The notes beneath the pieces are model-generated. The model saw nothing but the letters and a program-made list of their open reading frames with translations. It was not told where the DNA came from and ran no database searches. Below, in pieces: positions 1 through 6,543 of a stretch of DNA of 44,027 nucleotides. The translations under genes and the position numbers were made by a program. Source of the DNA: an uncultured Clostridia bacterium (lineage in GTDB: Bacteria; Bacillota; Clostridia; Oscillospirales; CAG-272); NCBI GenBank assembly GCA_947631245.1, contig CANRKP010000001.1:1-44027 (forward strand), given 5' to 3'. The number at the start of each line of letters is the position of its first letter. Within the stretch, counting starts at the first letter, position 1.

Positions 1-102
1 CGCCGTACCTGTATGATGCTTTTTAAAAATCTCGACTTTTTTTATTTTTGGGCTTGACTTTTGTTAGCAGGTCTTTCGGTTTTTGAAAAATATTTGAAAA
101 TG

Positions 103-126
103 AAAAAAGACCACCGAAGTGGTCTT
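103..126 (-). terminator. Rho-independent terminator on the minus strand with a UUCG tetraloop
   Basis: Positions 107-114 pair perfectly with 119-126. Read on the minus strand the loop is cUUCGg and the stem is followed by six T (complement of 103-108), a textbook intrinsic terminator. No minus-strand gene lies between 127 and 277, so the transcript it would end is unknown; see findings. Confidence 0.7.
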
Positions 127-213
127 GATTACGAATAGGATCATGAGATACACTATCGCATCTCAAGGTTCTGTGAAGTGTGCAATTTACACGTCGTTTA
201 TCTTTCTATCATC

Positions 214-242
214 CTGACAACCGCCGGAAAATATGCTATACT
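214..242 (+). promoter_or_regulatory. SigA-type promoter of the metallophosphoesterase gene
   Basis: CTGACA at 214-219 and TATACT at 237-242 are 17 bp apart, which places the transcript start near 249, about 30 nt before the ATG at 278. An AGAGG ribosome binding site lies at 268-272. Confidence 0.7.
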
Positions 243-277
243 AACCGTATAACCGACACGACATAATAGAGGCATAC

Positions 278-871
278 ATGAGCAGGATATTTTTTACCGG
301 CGACCTTCATTTCGGTCACGAAAACATACTCGCGTTCGATAACCGTCCGTTCTCATCCGTCGAGGAGATGGACGCAGAGCTTGTCAGGCGGTGGAACGCA
401 AAGGTAAGCGCGGACGATACCGTCTATGTCCTCGGAGACATGATTTGGCAGTCATACGGCAACGAGGCGGCAGAGCTTATCCGCAGCCTGAACGGACGAA
501 TCATTCTTATAAAGGGGAACCATGACAGGTTTCTCCACAGTGCTGAGGCGAAGGCGGCGCTGGCGGACGTTAAGGACTACGACGACATTGTCGTAACGCT
601 CGAAGACGGTACTAAGAGAAGATGCATTCTTTCACACTACTTCATCCCGCTTTACAACGGTCATTTTCGTCAGGCAATACATCTTCACGCGCATTCGCAT
701 TTCACAGTCGAGGCTGACATTGAAGTGGACATAGCGGACAGACTGAACGAAGCCGGAATCAGGGCCGAGATTTACAACGTCGGATGTATGTACTGGAACT
801 ACGAGCCGGTAACGCTTGACGAGATTCTCGCGCGCGGGAGGACTGTCAGGCCGAATTACGGGGAGAGATGA
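278..871 (+). CDS. Calcineurin-like metallophosphoesterase
   Basis: A 197-residue single-domain protein with the motifs of small bacterial and phage metallophosphoesterases: GDLHFGH (D9, H11, H14), GDM (D54), GNHD (N81, H82, D83), SHY (H120) and a terminal HAHSH (H137, H139, H141). These residues bind the two-metal centre that hydrolyses phosphomonoesters or phosphodiesters. There is no signal peptide, so it should act in the cytoplasm. Its length is usual for the family and it appears intact. It has its own promoter and is followed by a long perfect hairpin (897-932), so it is probably monocistronic. The natural substrate cannot be told from sequence; both host and phage members of the family exist. 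Confidence 0.85.
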   Translation: MSRIFFTGDLHFGHENILAFDNRPFSSVEEMDAELVRRWNAKVSADDTVYVLGDMIWQSYGNEAAELIRSLNGRIILIKGNHDRFLHSAEAKAALADVKDYDDIVVTLEDGTKRRCILSHYFIPLYNGHFRQAIHLHAHSHFTVEADIEVDIADRLNEAGIRAEIYNVGCMYWNYEPVTLDEILARGRTVRPNYGER

Positions 872-896
872 GAGAAGGATTGTTATATAATCGCAT

Positions 897-932
897 CCCC
901 CGCTTTGCGCCTTTCAAAGCGCAAAGCGGGGG
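897..932. terminator. Long perfect hairpin between convergent genes
   Basis: Fourteen bases at 897-910 pair perfectly with 919-932 around an 8-nt loop. It lies between the plus-strand phosphoesterase and the minus-strand small genes, where a bidirectional terminator is expected. Neither side has a strong T-run, so termination may be inefficient or factor-dependent. Confidence 0.5.
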
Positions 933-948
933 ACTGATTTATTCACAG

Positions 949-1116
949 CTACAGCTCCGTCGACATATCCTCGTCCTCCGAAATTGTCTCATCCGTGTCT
1001 ATAATCTCGCGGACGCGAGTCTGTCCATTCAGAATGAACGAGCGGATGAAATCTCCCCTTGTAGGAAACGAATGGCCCAGCCACTTTTTGTTATAAGATA
1101 CACTTGTATAGTGCAT
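949..1116 (-). pseudogene. 55-residue ORF, probably the 3' remnant of a larger gene
   Basis: On the minus strand a 55-residue frame runs from ATG at 1116 to TAG at 949-951. A GGAG lies 10 nt before the ATG. The N-terminal part overlaps the end of the upstream membrane-protein gene by 26 nt. From about residue 10 the frame has GC-rich codons (cgc, gtc, gac, gag) unlike the AT-rich genes upstream, and it ends in a very acidic tail (DTDETISEDEDMSTEL). This composition and the lack of any recognisable N-terminal domain suggest the 3' end of a core-like gene cut by the arrival of the small-gene array. It could instead be a real coupled small protein. I do not recognise the family. Confidence 0.4.
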
Positions 1117-1426
1117 CAAAAATCAACTCCGCAAGAGGCCAAGAAGCAAACATGACAAGAACTGCAAAGCAAGATTGTGCCACAATAATCCATTTTGTTT
1201 TCGGACTGTTCAAATTGATTAGTTGTTTGATGTCCAAAATCGCAGCCACGATCAAAAACAACATCAGCAAAACAGCTATTATTCCACAAAAAAGAAGAAC
1301 TCTATTTTCATCATAACCCGAAAATGGAGATATTATAATCGAGAAAAAACACAAGCAGCATTCAACAAAACCGCCGCTAAGAAAACCAATAATGAATGGA
1401 TATATAAAAAGAGTTAGTTTTTTCAC
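1091..1426 (-). CDS. Small hypothetical membrane protein, 111 residues
   Basis: I start it at GTG 1424-1426 because GGAGG at 1436-1440 is 9 nt upstream; extending 23 codons further would put that ribosome binding site inside the gene. The product begins MKKLTLFIYPF and has three hydrophobic segments near residues 4-35, 42-67 and 78-106, so it is an integral membrane protein with little outside the bilayer. It is AT-rich, like the other small genes on this strand to its right. No family is recognised. Its place in a row of unrelated small genes with related promoters fits a membrane immunity protein, but that is inference only. Confidence 0.6.
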   Translation of the reverse strand: MKKLTLFIYPFIIGFLSGGFVECCLCFFSIIISPFSGYDENRVLLFCGIIAVLLMLFLIVAAILDIKQLINLNSPKTKWIIVAQSCFAVLVMFASWPLAELIFDALYKCIL

Positions 1427-1454
1427 AGAATAACACCTCCAAACTTTTTTATTA

Positions 1455-1576
1455 TATAGAGATGAGCAAAATGCGGTTTTAGCGATATACAGCACAATAT
1501 ATGCCGTATATCAATTCTGTTATTGCTGTATATAGCAGCATGGCAACTCAAAATTTGTATTTTGCTCCTCTCTATT
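1455..1576. repeat. Nested imperfect inverted repeats, possible MITE or large RNA hairpin
   Basis: Outer arms 1455-1472 and 1559-1576 are complementary at 16 of 18 positions. Inner arms 1482-1493 and 1525-1536 are complementary at 11 of 12. Both flanks are TA-rich. The element lies between the promoter at 1640-1668 and the GTG at 1426, so a transcript from that promoter would carry it in the 5' untranslated region. It codes for nothing recognisable. Confidence 0.45.
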
Positions 1577-1639
1577 TTATTATAACATAAAATCCTCATG
1601 CCGTCGCCGCATTGCTGTGACTTTGACATTCATGGTTTT

Positions 1640-1668
1640 ATTATAACCTATATTATTGCAAGTTTCAA
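1640..1668 (-). promoter_or_regulatory. SigA-type promoter with degenerate leader (possible fourth repeat copy)
   Basis: On the minus strand TTGAAA (1663-1668) and TATAAT (1640-1645) are separated by 17 bp. The next bases include GTCAAAGTCACAGC, which resembles GAGAAAGGTCACACCGC in the clear repeat copy at 4221-4306. It drives toward the small membrane-protein gene ending at 1091. Confidence 0.5.
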
Positions 1669-1835
1669 TAGGTTCATAGAATTCTTTTCCCATGTTCTCC
1701 GTCTCGTAAATTCAATATGTGCATGGTTTTCCGCACTCTAACATTCCACCAAATTCCACAATCAGAATATGACCTCGAGACATCTTTCAAAAAGAGCAAC
1801 TTTCTTCACCGGAGGCGTTTATATAGTGAACGATA

Positions 1836-2243
1836 TCATGTTTGTAATTTCTGCCGCATCGTCAGCATCAGCTCGTTATCATCTCTTATGGATGCAACAG
1901 ATTCCAGCAAATACACTATCCCACCCCAAAAAACTCCTGAAGAAATCGATTGCGTTGCGGCTATCATCCCGAAGAAAAAAAGCGAAACCCATAACGGCCG
2001 CATCGGCAATTCAAAGAACGCGACCCCATAGAAGGATTTATTTATGATAAGTCCTATACAATGCATACTGTATCTTACGAATTGGACGGTCGTGCCTTTT
2101 AGATGCAGCACCTCTTTTTCTATAGGTGATTTAAGTGACGCGGCGGCAAATATTGAATACTGTTTAAAATAACATCTCCACTCGTTTTGTTCATATGCAA
2201 AGTTTTGTGTTGTTTGTCCAAGATCAAACTTAAAAAACCTCAT
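1836..2243 (-). CDS. Small hypothetical membrane-anchored protein, 135 residues
   Basis: The ATG at 2243 follows AAAGGTG by about 6 nt and overlaps, as ATGA, the stop of the leader frame that follows the promoter repeat. The product has a soluble N-terminal half (residues 1-80) and a hydrophobic stretch near residues 83-115 that probably makes one or two membrane spans, then a charged C-terminus. No conserved family is recognised. The gene is AT-rich, monocistronic, and driven by promoter-repeat copy 1. By context it belongs to the same group of unrelated orphan genes as its neighbours. Confidence 0.6.
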   Translation of the reverse strand: MRFFKFDLGQTTQNFAYEQNEWRCYFKQYSIFAAASLKSPIEKEVLHLKGTTVQFVRYSMHCIGLIINKSFYGVAFFELPMRPLWVSLFFFGMIAATQSISSGVFWGGIVYLLESVASIRDDNELMLTMRQKLQT

Positions 2244-2319
2244 AACACACCTTTCCGACCGTTTGCCCCGCGGTTCTGATCTATATGAACCAATACAGCT
2301 GCCGCCGCACGACTACCCG

Positions 2320-2407
2320 ATTTGACCCCGCCGCTGAGCTTGACGGCGCTCTGCGATGCGACCGTTCTCGTAAACATTATTATAATCGCCTTTTAACAAA
2401 ATGTCAA
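2320..2407 (-). repeat. Promoter-leader repeat, copy 1
   Basis: On the minus strand it has TTGACA at 2402-2407, a 17-bp spacer, TATAAT at 2379-2384, then a conserved GC-rich leader ending near 2320. Copies 2 and 3 share the spacer end, the bases after the -10 box and nearly all of the leader. Read in the frame of copies 2 and 3, the leader stays open to a TGA that overlaps the ATG at 2243 as ATGA. The leader also contains a short CGCC/GGCG stem. Confidence 0.75.
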
Positions 2408-2434
2408 TTTAACAAATGATTTTTACATGTACGC

Positions 2435-2471
2435 AAAAAAGCATCCGCACCCATTCCCGAGTGCGGATGCT
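2435..2471 (-). terminator. Intrinsic terminator of the 98-residue gene
   Basis: An 11-bp perfect stem (2440-2450 with 2461-2471) is followed on the minus strand by a T-run, the complement of the A-run at 2435-2440. It lies 11 nt past the stop of the gene at 2482-2778. Confidence 0.85.
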
Positions 2472-2481
2472 GTATCAAAGT

Positions 2482-2778
2482 TTAAAACCATATTTTGGGA
2501 ACATCTGTAGGGACATCGATCGGATTTTTATCAACAATAAAACACTTTGGTGTATCTTTTGTAAGTATATATTCATTAAGATAATTGACAAAGTCTTGCG
2601 TGCCAAAGGAAACGGCCATTTTCTTCCCGTTTACAATGACCCATAGCCCGTGATCATTGTTTTTATCATATAGCCACTTATCAAAGGATTTTTGATACTT
2701 CTTAATGTCCTTCGCGATATATTCGGGAACATCGACCATATAGACATCATATGTGATCTCAACGACTATTTTTGACAT
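2482..2778 (-). CDS. Small hypothetical soluble protein, 98 residues
   Basis: It begins MSKIVVEITYDVYMVDVPEY, with AGGGA 9 nt before the ATG at 2778. The TGA of the leader frame of promoter-repeat copy 2 ends directly before this ATG. The product has no membrane segment, is mixed alpha/beta by pattern, and carries a lysine- and aspartate-rich middle (KSFDKWLYDKNNDHGLW). It has its own promoter repeat and its own terminator, so it is a self-contained one-gene unit. The family is not recognised. Its size and context would suit a toxin-immunity protein, but no toxin gene is nearby. Confidence 0.6.
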   Translation of the reverse strand: MSKIVVEITYDVYMVDVPEYIAKDIKKYQKSFDKWLYDKNNDHGLWVIVNGKKMAVSFGTQDFVNYLNEYILTKDTPKCFIVDKNPIDVPTDVPKIWF

Positions 2779-2833
2779 TCATAGCATTCCCTTCACTAAA
2801 CCGGAAAAATATATGTCCTTTTTCCCTTCTACC

Positions 2834-2921
2834 ATTTTGACCCCGCCGCTGAGCTTGACGGCGCTCTGCGATGTGACCGTCATCGTATGCATAAGTATAC
2901 TCAATTTTGCCTGCATGTCAA
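2834..2921 (-). repeat. Promoter-leader repeat, copy 2
   Basis: On the minus strand it has TTGACA (2916-2921), a 16-bp spacer, TATACT (2894-2899), and the conserved leader. Over the leader it differs from copy 1 by very few bases. This copy alone has an ATG (ATGACGGTCACATCG) at a sensible distance after the transcript start. That frame runs to the TGA immediately before the ATG at 2778. Confidence 0.75.
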
Positions 2922-2961
2922 TAGAGAGGTTTGGTTACCATTGGTTTGTATCGAAAAGACG

Positions 2962-3348
2962 CTATTTTTTTAACTTATCAAAGATTAGCCGCACAGTTCT
3001 GGCAGCGGCAAGAAAAATATCGATGCCGCAAACTATTGTTGGTATAACAATTATTCTTAACTTATATCGAATCACCGCGAGAATAAGATATACTATCGAG
3101 CCGGCAAACCCTGCTATTACCATAACGCCTAAAACCAAATTGGCATAAAACAATAAACCGTTTATTTCGTTTTTATAATCCAATAAAAAATATCCGTTCA
3201 GCGCACTGCTGCGATTCTTTCTTATGTATGATTTACTATGCTTCTTTCTGATATTCTCATATACTATTGTGTAATGTATCGATAATTTTGAAACCAACCA
3301 CAATACAGGCGACAATATCATAATAATATAGGCTACAGAGTTGTCCAT
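2962..3348 (-). CDS. Small hypothetical membrane protein, 128 residues
   Basis: The start ATG at 3348 follows AGGAG by 9 nt. Hydrophobic segments lie near residues 5-30, 63-94 and 97-117, separated by a strongly basic loop (ENIRKKHSKSYIRKNR), so three membrane spans with a positive loop are likely. It starts 60 bp after the stop of the 258-residue gene and has no promoter repeat of its own, so the two probably share one transcript. The product is not recognised. A soluble protein followed by a small membrane protein could be a two-part immunity unit, which is inference. Confidence 0.6.
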   Translation of the reverse strand: MDNSVAYIIMILSPVLWLVSKLSIHYTIVYENIRKKHSKSYIRKNRSSALNGYFLLDYKNEINGLLFYANLVLGVMVIAGFAGSIVYLILAVIRYKLRIIVIPTIVCGIDIFLAAARTVRLIFDKLKK

Positions 3349-3408
3349 AAATTCATACTCCTAATAAAAACGACGCGATTGTAAATTTTCCATCTTGACG
3401 CAGGTTGA

Positions 3409-4185
3409 TCAACGGCTGTAGTCTGTCAACGCATTCCTTTTTGACGGCTTCAAACGTCTGTATATGCGCCGCCTGAACCTCATGTTGGGGCTTATTGAGT
3501 CTTGAATATTCGGAGTTAATGAGAAGAAGAATCCTTCCCCAACCGCACGTTTACACTCGACAGGGAGCGATGTCAGCGCTTTCATTCCGATGTCTTCACA
3601 TATCTTTTTTCCGAAGAAATTGCCCCAATAAACGGCTTGCAGATATTCTTCCGTAAAGCATTTCTCTTTCGTTCTATCCATCGTGTCCACACTTGCCGCA
3701 ACATCATCGATGTTTCCGTAGAATGCCTTCAAAAGGCTCGCCATATTGCAAAACAGCCCTACAAAACCGTCATGCTCGGGTCGATCTGCTATCCTGTCAT
3801 ATGTGCACGACATATGTAATGTTTCAGACATCTTGCTTTTCCCAATGCCCGGAAGCGCAAAACCCACACCCCAATCAATTCTGAAATAGCTGTTTCTTGA
3901 TGAGTTTACCAAAGAAATCAAAATAGTGTCACTGTCCCAGATCCACTCGTTTAAGGAGTGCGCTAAATTCATTTCACGAATATCTTTAGAAGAATATCTG
4001 ATTGTTTTGGTCTTATTTATTCCGTTGATGAGGATATTTTTACGGACTTCAATTTTATTGAAGCTAAAAACGCTTTCTTGTATCAATGATAAAAAATTTG
4101 CCGCCAGAGCTTCTTTGTCGTCGATGCAATCGTCATAGTAATATAAAATTGAACTGACGGATGGGGTCTCATTACTATCGTACAT
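3409..4185 (-). CDS. Hypothetical soluble protein, 258 residues
   Basis: It starts MYDSNETPSVSS at 4185 with AGGAG 8 nt upstream. No signal peptide or membrane span is seen. Visible features are an acidic N-terminus (YYYDDCIDDKEA), aromatic motifs such as NEWIWDSD and AVYWGNFFG, and a basic C-terminal tail (MRFRRRIYRRLKPSKR). The gene is the first of a two-gene unit driven by promoter-repeat copy 3. The length and alternating acidic and aromatic pattern recall large immunity proteins of polymorphic-toxin loci, but I cannot assign a family and give no function. Confidence 0.6.
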   Translation of the reverse strand: MYDSNETPSVSSILYYYDDCIDDKEALAANFLSLIQESVFSFNKIEVRKNILINGINKTKTIRYSSKDIREMNLAHSLNEWIWDSDTILISLVNSSRNSYFRIDWGVGFALPGIGKSKMSETLHMSCTYDRIADRPEHDGFVGLFCNMASLLKAFYGNIDDVAASVDTMDRTKEKCFTEEYLQAVYWGNFFGKKICEDIGMKALTSLPVECKRAVGEGFFFSLTPNIQDSISPNMRFRRRIYRRLKPSKRNALTDYSR

Positions 4186-4220
4186 TAAATATGCTCCTTA
4201 TTCTAACCATATCAACTATG

Positions 4221-4306
4221 ACCATCTCGCCGCCGAGCGTGAAGGCGCTCTGCGGTGTGACCTTTCTCGTAAACATAATTATAATCGACTTTTGCCGAAA
4301 TGTCAA
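4221..4306 (-). repeat. Promoter-leader repeat, copy 3
   Basis: On the minus strand it has TTGACA (4301-4306), a 17-bp spacer, TATAAT (4278-4283), and the leader. The promoter part, including the AAAAG and CGAT of the spacer and ATGTTTACGAGAA after the -10 box, matches copy 1. The leader is more diverged than in copies 1 and 2. The leader frame ends at a TAG inside the first codons of the gene starting at 4185. Confidence 0.75.
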
Positions 4307-4365
4307 CGGGGCGCTCGGCTCCTCCCGTCTTTCGGCTTGTGATGAACGGCATGCACAGTAAAGAT

Positions 4366-4407
4366 AAAACCCCATGTGAGTTCCGATTAGGAGCCGCATG
4401 GGGTTTT
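4366..4407 (+). terminator. Hairpin terminator upstream of the small-gene array
   Basis: An 11-bp perfect stem (4366-4376 with 4397-4407) ends in T residues on the plus strand, with A residues on the other side, so it may work in both directions. It insulates the array promoter from the recombinase region. Confidence 0.6.
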
Positions 4408-4541
4408 TATTTGTCTGATCGATCATAGGGGATGTACGCCGCGATGTCGGTTATTTAACAACTCGTAAGTTGCGGCACCGCATTTTTGCCGTCGTTTCCC
4501 CTAGCGGGAGAGTAAGAAATCATAAAAACCCGCCTTCCCTC

Positions 4542-4590
4542 TTGTAATATCTCCATCGTTGCCTATAATGAGGATACAGCGTTATAGGCA
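4542..4590 (+). promoter_or_regulatory. Recombinase promoter with inverted repeat over the -10 box
   Basis: TTGTAA at 4542-4547 and TATAAT at 4564-4569 are 16 bp apart. A perfect 9-bp inverted repeat, TGCCTATAA (4560-4568) and TTATAGGCA (4582-4590), spans the -10 box and the transcript start. This position is typical of an autorepressor operator. It could also be a recombination half-site pair for the recombinase. Confidence 0.55.
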
Positions 4591-4660
4591 ATATCGTCCA
4601 TATGGAAAGGAGGATTTTCATAATAAAGTTGGTCAAAGTACCAAATAGGGAGGCGTCAAG

Positions 4661-4753
4661 ATGCAATTCTCAATAATAGAACAAAAAAGGTTTAGTGCAA
4701 TCAATGTTTCTTCTAAACCAGTCAATAATATAGATTTGGAGGGAACGATATGA
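4661..4753 (+). CDS. 30-residue peptide translationally coupled to the recombinase
   Basis: ATG at 4661 is preceded by GGGAGG at about 8 nt. The frame codes for 30 residues (MQFSIIEQKRFSAINVSSKP then VNNIDLEGTI) and stops with a TGA that overlaps the ATG of the recombinase (4750-4753, ATGA). The strong ribosome binding site and exact overlap argue that it is translated and couples recombinase synthesis. There is no membrane or signal sequence. The function is unknown. Confidence 0.55.
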   Translation: MQFSIIEQKRFSAINVSSKPVNNIDLEGTI

Positions 4754-5412
4754 ACGGATTATACGGATATGTTCGTGTTTCCAGCAGAGATCAGAATACT
4801 GATCGCCAGCAGATCGCGATGCATGAATACGGCGTGGCAGACGGAAATATCTTTACAGATAAACAGTCGGGGAAAGATTTTGATCGACCTGCCTATCGCC
4901 GCCTCGTCCGAAAGCTGAAGCCGGACGACACATTGGTCATCAAGAGCATCGATCGGCTTGGCCGCAATTATGAGGAGATCTTGGAGCAGTGGCGATTCCT
5001 CACAAAGAAGAAGTGCGTTGATATCGTGGTGCTGGACATGCCGCTGCTGGATACGAGGCGAGGACGAGATCTGACGGGGACTCTCATCGCGGACATCGTG
5101 CTGCAGCTTTTGAGCTATGTGGCCGAGACGGAGCGTGAGTTGATCCGGCAGCGACAGGCCGAAGGGATCGCCGCGGCGAAAGCGCGGGGCGTACAGTTCG
5201 GGCGGAAGCCCAAGGAGCGTCCGGCGGAGTTTGAGGAAGTCTGCCGTGACTGGGAACAGGGGCTGCTTACGGCGAGAAAAGCAGCGGAACGTCTTGGCGT
5301 AACACACAAGACGTTCCTTAAATGGGCATCAAAGGATTTGTCCGGGGGAAAAAGTAGAGATTTGTCCCCAGTCGAAATTACATATATAGAAGAGACCTCT
5401 AGGTCGCACTGA
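4750..5412 (+). CDS. Serine recombinase (resolvase/invertase family)
   Basis: A 220-residue protein with an N-terminal resolvase domain (about 1-145) and a C-terminal helix-turn-helix (about 170-200, TARKAAERLGVTHKTFLKWA). The catalytic serine is S11 in YVRVSSRDQ. The active-site arginine motif SIDRLGRNYEE and the long helix ETERELIRQRQAEGIAAAKARG are present, so it should be active. The family performs site-specific DNA cleavage and strand exchange through a 5'-phosphoserine link, for resolution or inversion. It is translationally coupled to the 30-residue peptide before it. No transposase or inverted-repeat-bounded segment is adjacent, so it is either a stand-alone resolvase or a relic of a mobile element. 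The C-terminal tail beyond the helix-turn-helix (about 30 residues) is unremarkable. Confidence 0.9.
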   Translation: MNGLYGYVRVSSRDQNTDRQQIAMHEYGVADGNIFTDKQSGKDFDRPAYRRLVRKLKPDDTLVIKSIDRLGRNYEEILEQWRFLTKKKCVDIVVLDMPLLDTRRGRDLTGTLIADIVLQLLSYVAETERELIRQRQAEGIAAAKARGVQFGRKPKERPAEFEEVCRDWEQGLLTARKAAERLGVTHKTFLKWASKDLSGGKSRDLSPVEITYIEETSRSH

Positions 5413-5535
5413 ACTACAAAGCAATTTTAGCACACCTAATATAAAAATGCAATAGTATTTTGGTTCCTATCCTCTACTTAATTTACCAGTCGCCGCATAC
5501 TGTGCTGTGATCGATTCGACAGAGAGGGCAGGAAA

Positions 5536-6462
5536 ATGAAACAGATCCTTATGCAGACCAAGAGCCGGCTTCATGCATCGGTCCGCAGGATTCGCCGTTA
5601 TCTGCGGGCCCCGTCCCGGTTTATTCCGGGGGATGTGACTGCGCCGCCCCTGAGTAAGGACAGTTCCATATGGCGCAAACCGGACGTTTTGTTCAACGTC
5701 CCGGGCGCCTTCTCCCGAGCGCCCGAGGCTCGGCTCTCCGGCGTTACGGTGGAGGCTGAGCGGTTTGAACTGCCACCCGAGGGGGATTACGACGTCCTGC
5801 AGGGCGGCTGCACGGACGGTCGGTTCGCATATCTGATTTTGGAAAACCAAAAAATGGTCCGCAGCGGTCGCAGCCAACAGTCGGAGTGCGTGATATGCAA
5901 GGTGGACATGGATACTTGGCAAGTGACGGCAAGGAGCGCCTCCCTCCCCCTGCACCACGGCAACGACATCACCTACAATCCCCGAACGGGCAAGCTGGTG
6001 GCGGTGCACTGCTATGGCCGGCCAAACGATGTGAGTTTTATCGATCCCGAGACACTGGAGATCACCGACACGAGGGAATACTTCCACAGCGTATGCGGCA
6101 TCGCCTACAACCCGGTCCAAGACCTGTATGTGATGGCGATACGGGGCGGCTATGATTTTGCCATCTTTGACAGCCGGTTCGAGCTTCTGCGGTATGTAAA
6201 GGGCGTTGACACACGGTTCGTGAAGCAGGGCATCGACTGCGACGACAACTACATCTACTTCGCCACAAGCGAGGAAAACGCCATCGTTTGCTATGACTGG
6301 ACCGGACAGTACAGGGGCGTGTTTGCGGTGAAGGGATGCGACCGTGAGGCGGAGAACATCTTCCACCGTGACGATCAGTGGTATATGGCGTATAACATGG
6401 GTGGACACCAAGGCGGATGCGTCTACAAGGTCGAGTTTGACCGGGACATCTTGGCGGTGTGA
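5536..6462 (+). CDS. Beta-propeller-like protein heading the peptide cluster
   Basis: A 308-residue protein with a basic N-terminus (residues 1-30, rich in R and K) and no clear signal peptide. From about residue 85 it shows repeated strand patterns of the kind found in YVTN/quinoprotein-type beta-propellers: CTDGRFAYLILEN, GNDITYNPRTGKLVAVHCYG, CGIAYNPVQDLYVMAIRGG, GIDCDDNYIYFATSEEN. No catalytic residues are recognisable. A GAGAGGGCAGGA ribosome binding site precedes the ATG. It lies 81 bp before the putative precursor gene on the same strand. It may be a scaffold or binding protein for the peptide system, or an unrelated neighbour; its role is inference. Confidence 0.6.
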   Translation: MKQILMQTKSRLHASVRRIRRYLRAPSRFIPGDVTAPPLSKDSSIWRKPDVLFNVPGAFSRAPEARLSGVTVEAERFELPPEGDYDVLQGGCTDGRFAYLILENQKMVRSGRSQQSECVICKVDMDTWQVTARSASLPLHHGNDITYNPRTGKLVAVHCYGRPNDVSFIDPETLEITDTREYFHSVCGIAYNPVQDLYVMAIRGGYDFAIFDSRFELLRYVKGVDTRFVKQGIDCDDNYIYFATSEENAIVCYDWTGQYRGVFAVKGCDREAENIFHRDDQWYMAYNMGGHQGGCVYKVEFDRDILAV

Positions 6463-6480
6463 GACAATGGCCGGAGACCC

Positions 6481-6499
6481 TTTCCGCAAACGCGGGAAG
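6481..6499 (+). other. Small hairpin between the propeller gene and the peptide gene
   Basis: CTTTCCGC and GCGGGAAG (near 6480-6499) form an 8-bp stem with an AAAC loop and one G-U pair. It is followed by an AT-rich stretch with TATAAT at 6510-6515 for which I see no good -35 box. It may act as a weak terminator or processing site, leaving the peptide gene to be transcribed partly on its own. Confidence 0.35.
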
Positions 6500-6543
6500 A
6501 GTTAATATATATAATCCTGACTATGTGAAAGGAGGCGAGCATG

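Larger units (their letters stand above)
1427..1835. other. Intergenic stretch with decayed promoter-leader and nested inverted repeats
   Basis: This 409-bp AT-rich gap holds a minus-strand promoter (1640-1668), a short leader-like frame after it, and the nested inverted repeats at 1455-1576. A 68-codon minus-strand frame (1629-1423) ends in a TGA that overlaps the GTG of the downstream gene. It has no resemblance to a known protein and may be chance. Nothing convincing was seen in 1680-1835. Confidence 0.45.
4186..4660. other. Divergent intergenic region before the recombinase
   Basis: This 475-bp stretch has no substantial gene. It holds promoter-repeat copy 3 (4221-4306, minus), a hairpin terminator (4366-4407), and the recombinase promoter with its inverted repeat (4542-4590, plus). 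After an AAAGGAGG at 4606-4613 there is a possible tiny frame (IIKLVKVPNREAS) that would need an ATA start. It overlaps the start of the 30-residue peptide gene and may be a leader that lost its ATG. Confidence 0.5.

Noticed and set aside
868..1155. Plus-strand 95-codon frame overlapping the phosphoesterase stop as ATGA
   Set aside because: It reads straight through the perfect hairpin at 897-932 and lies antisense to a frame with better codon use; no domain or conserved pattern.
2320..2384. ATG just after the -10 box as start of a leader peptide in repeat copies 1 and 3
   Set aside because: The ATG begins one or two bases after the -10 hexamer, upstream of the expected transcript start, so it should not be in the mRNA.
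5467..6489. 340-codon minus-strand frame
   Set aside because: Antisense shadow of the beta-propeller gene, which has a ribosome binding site and propeller-like strands.
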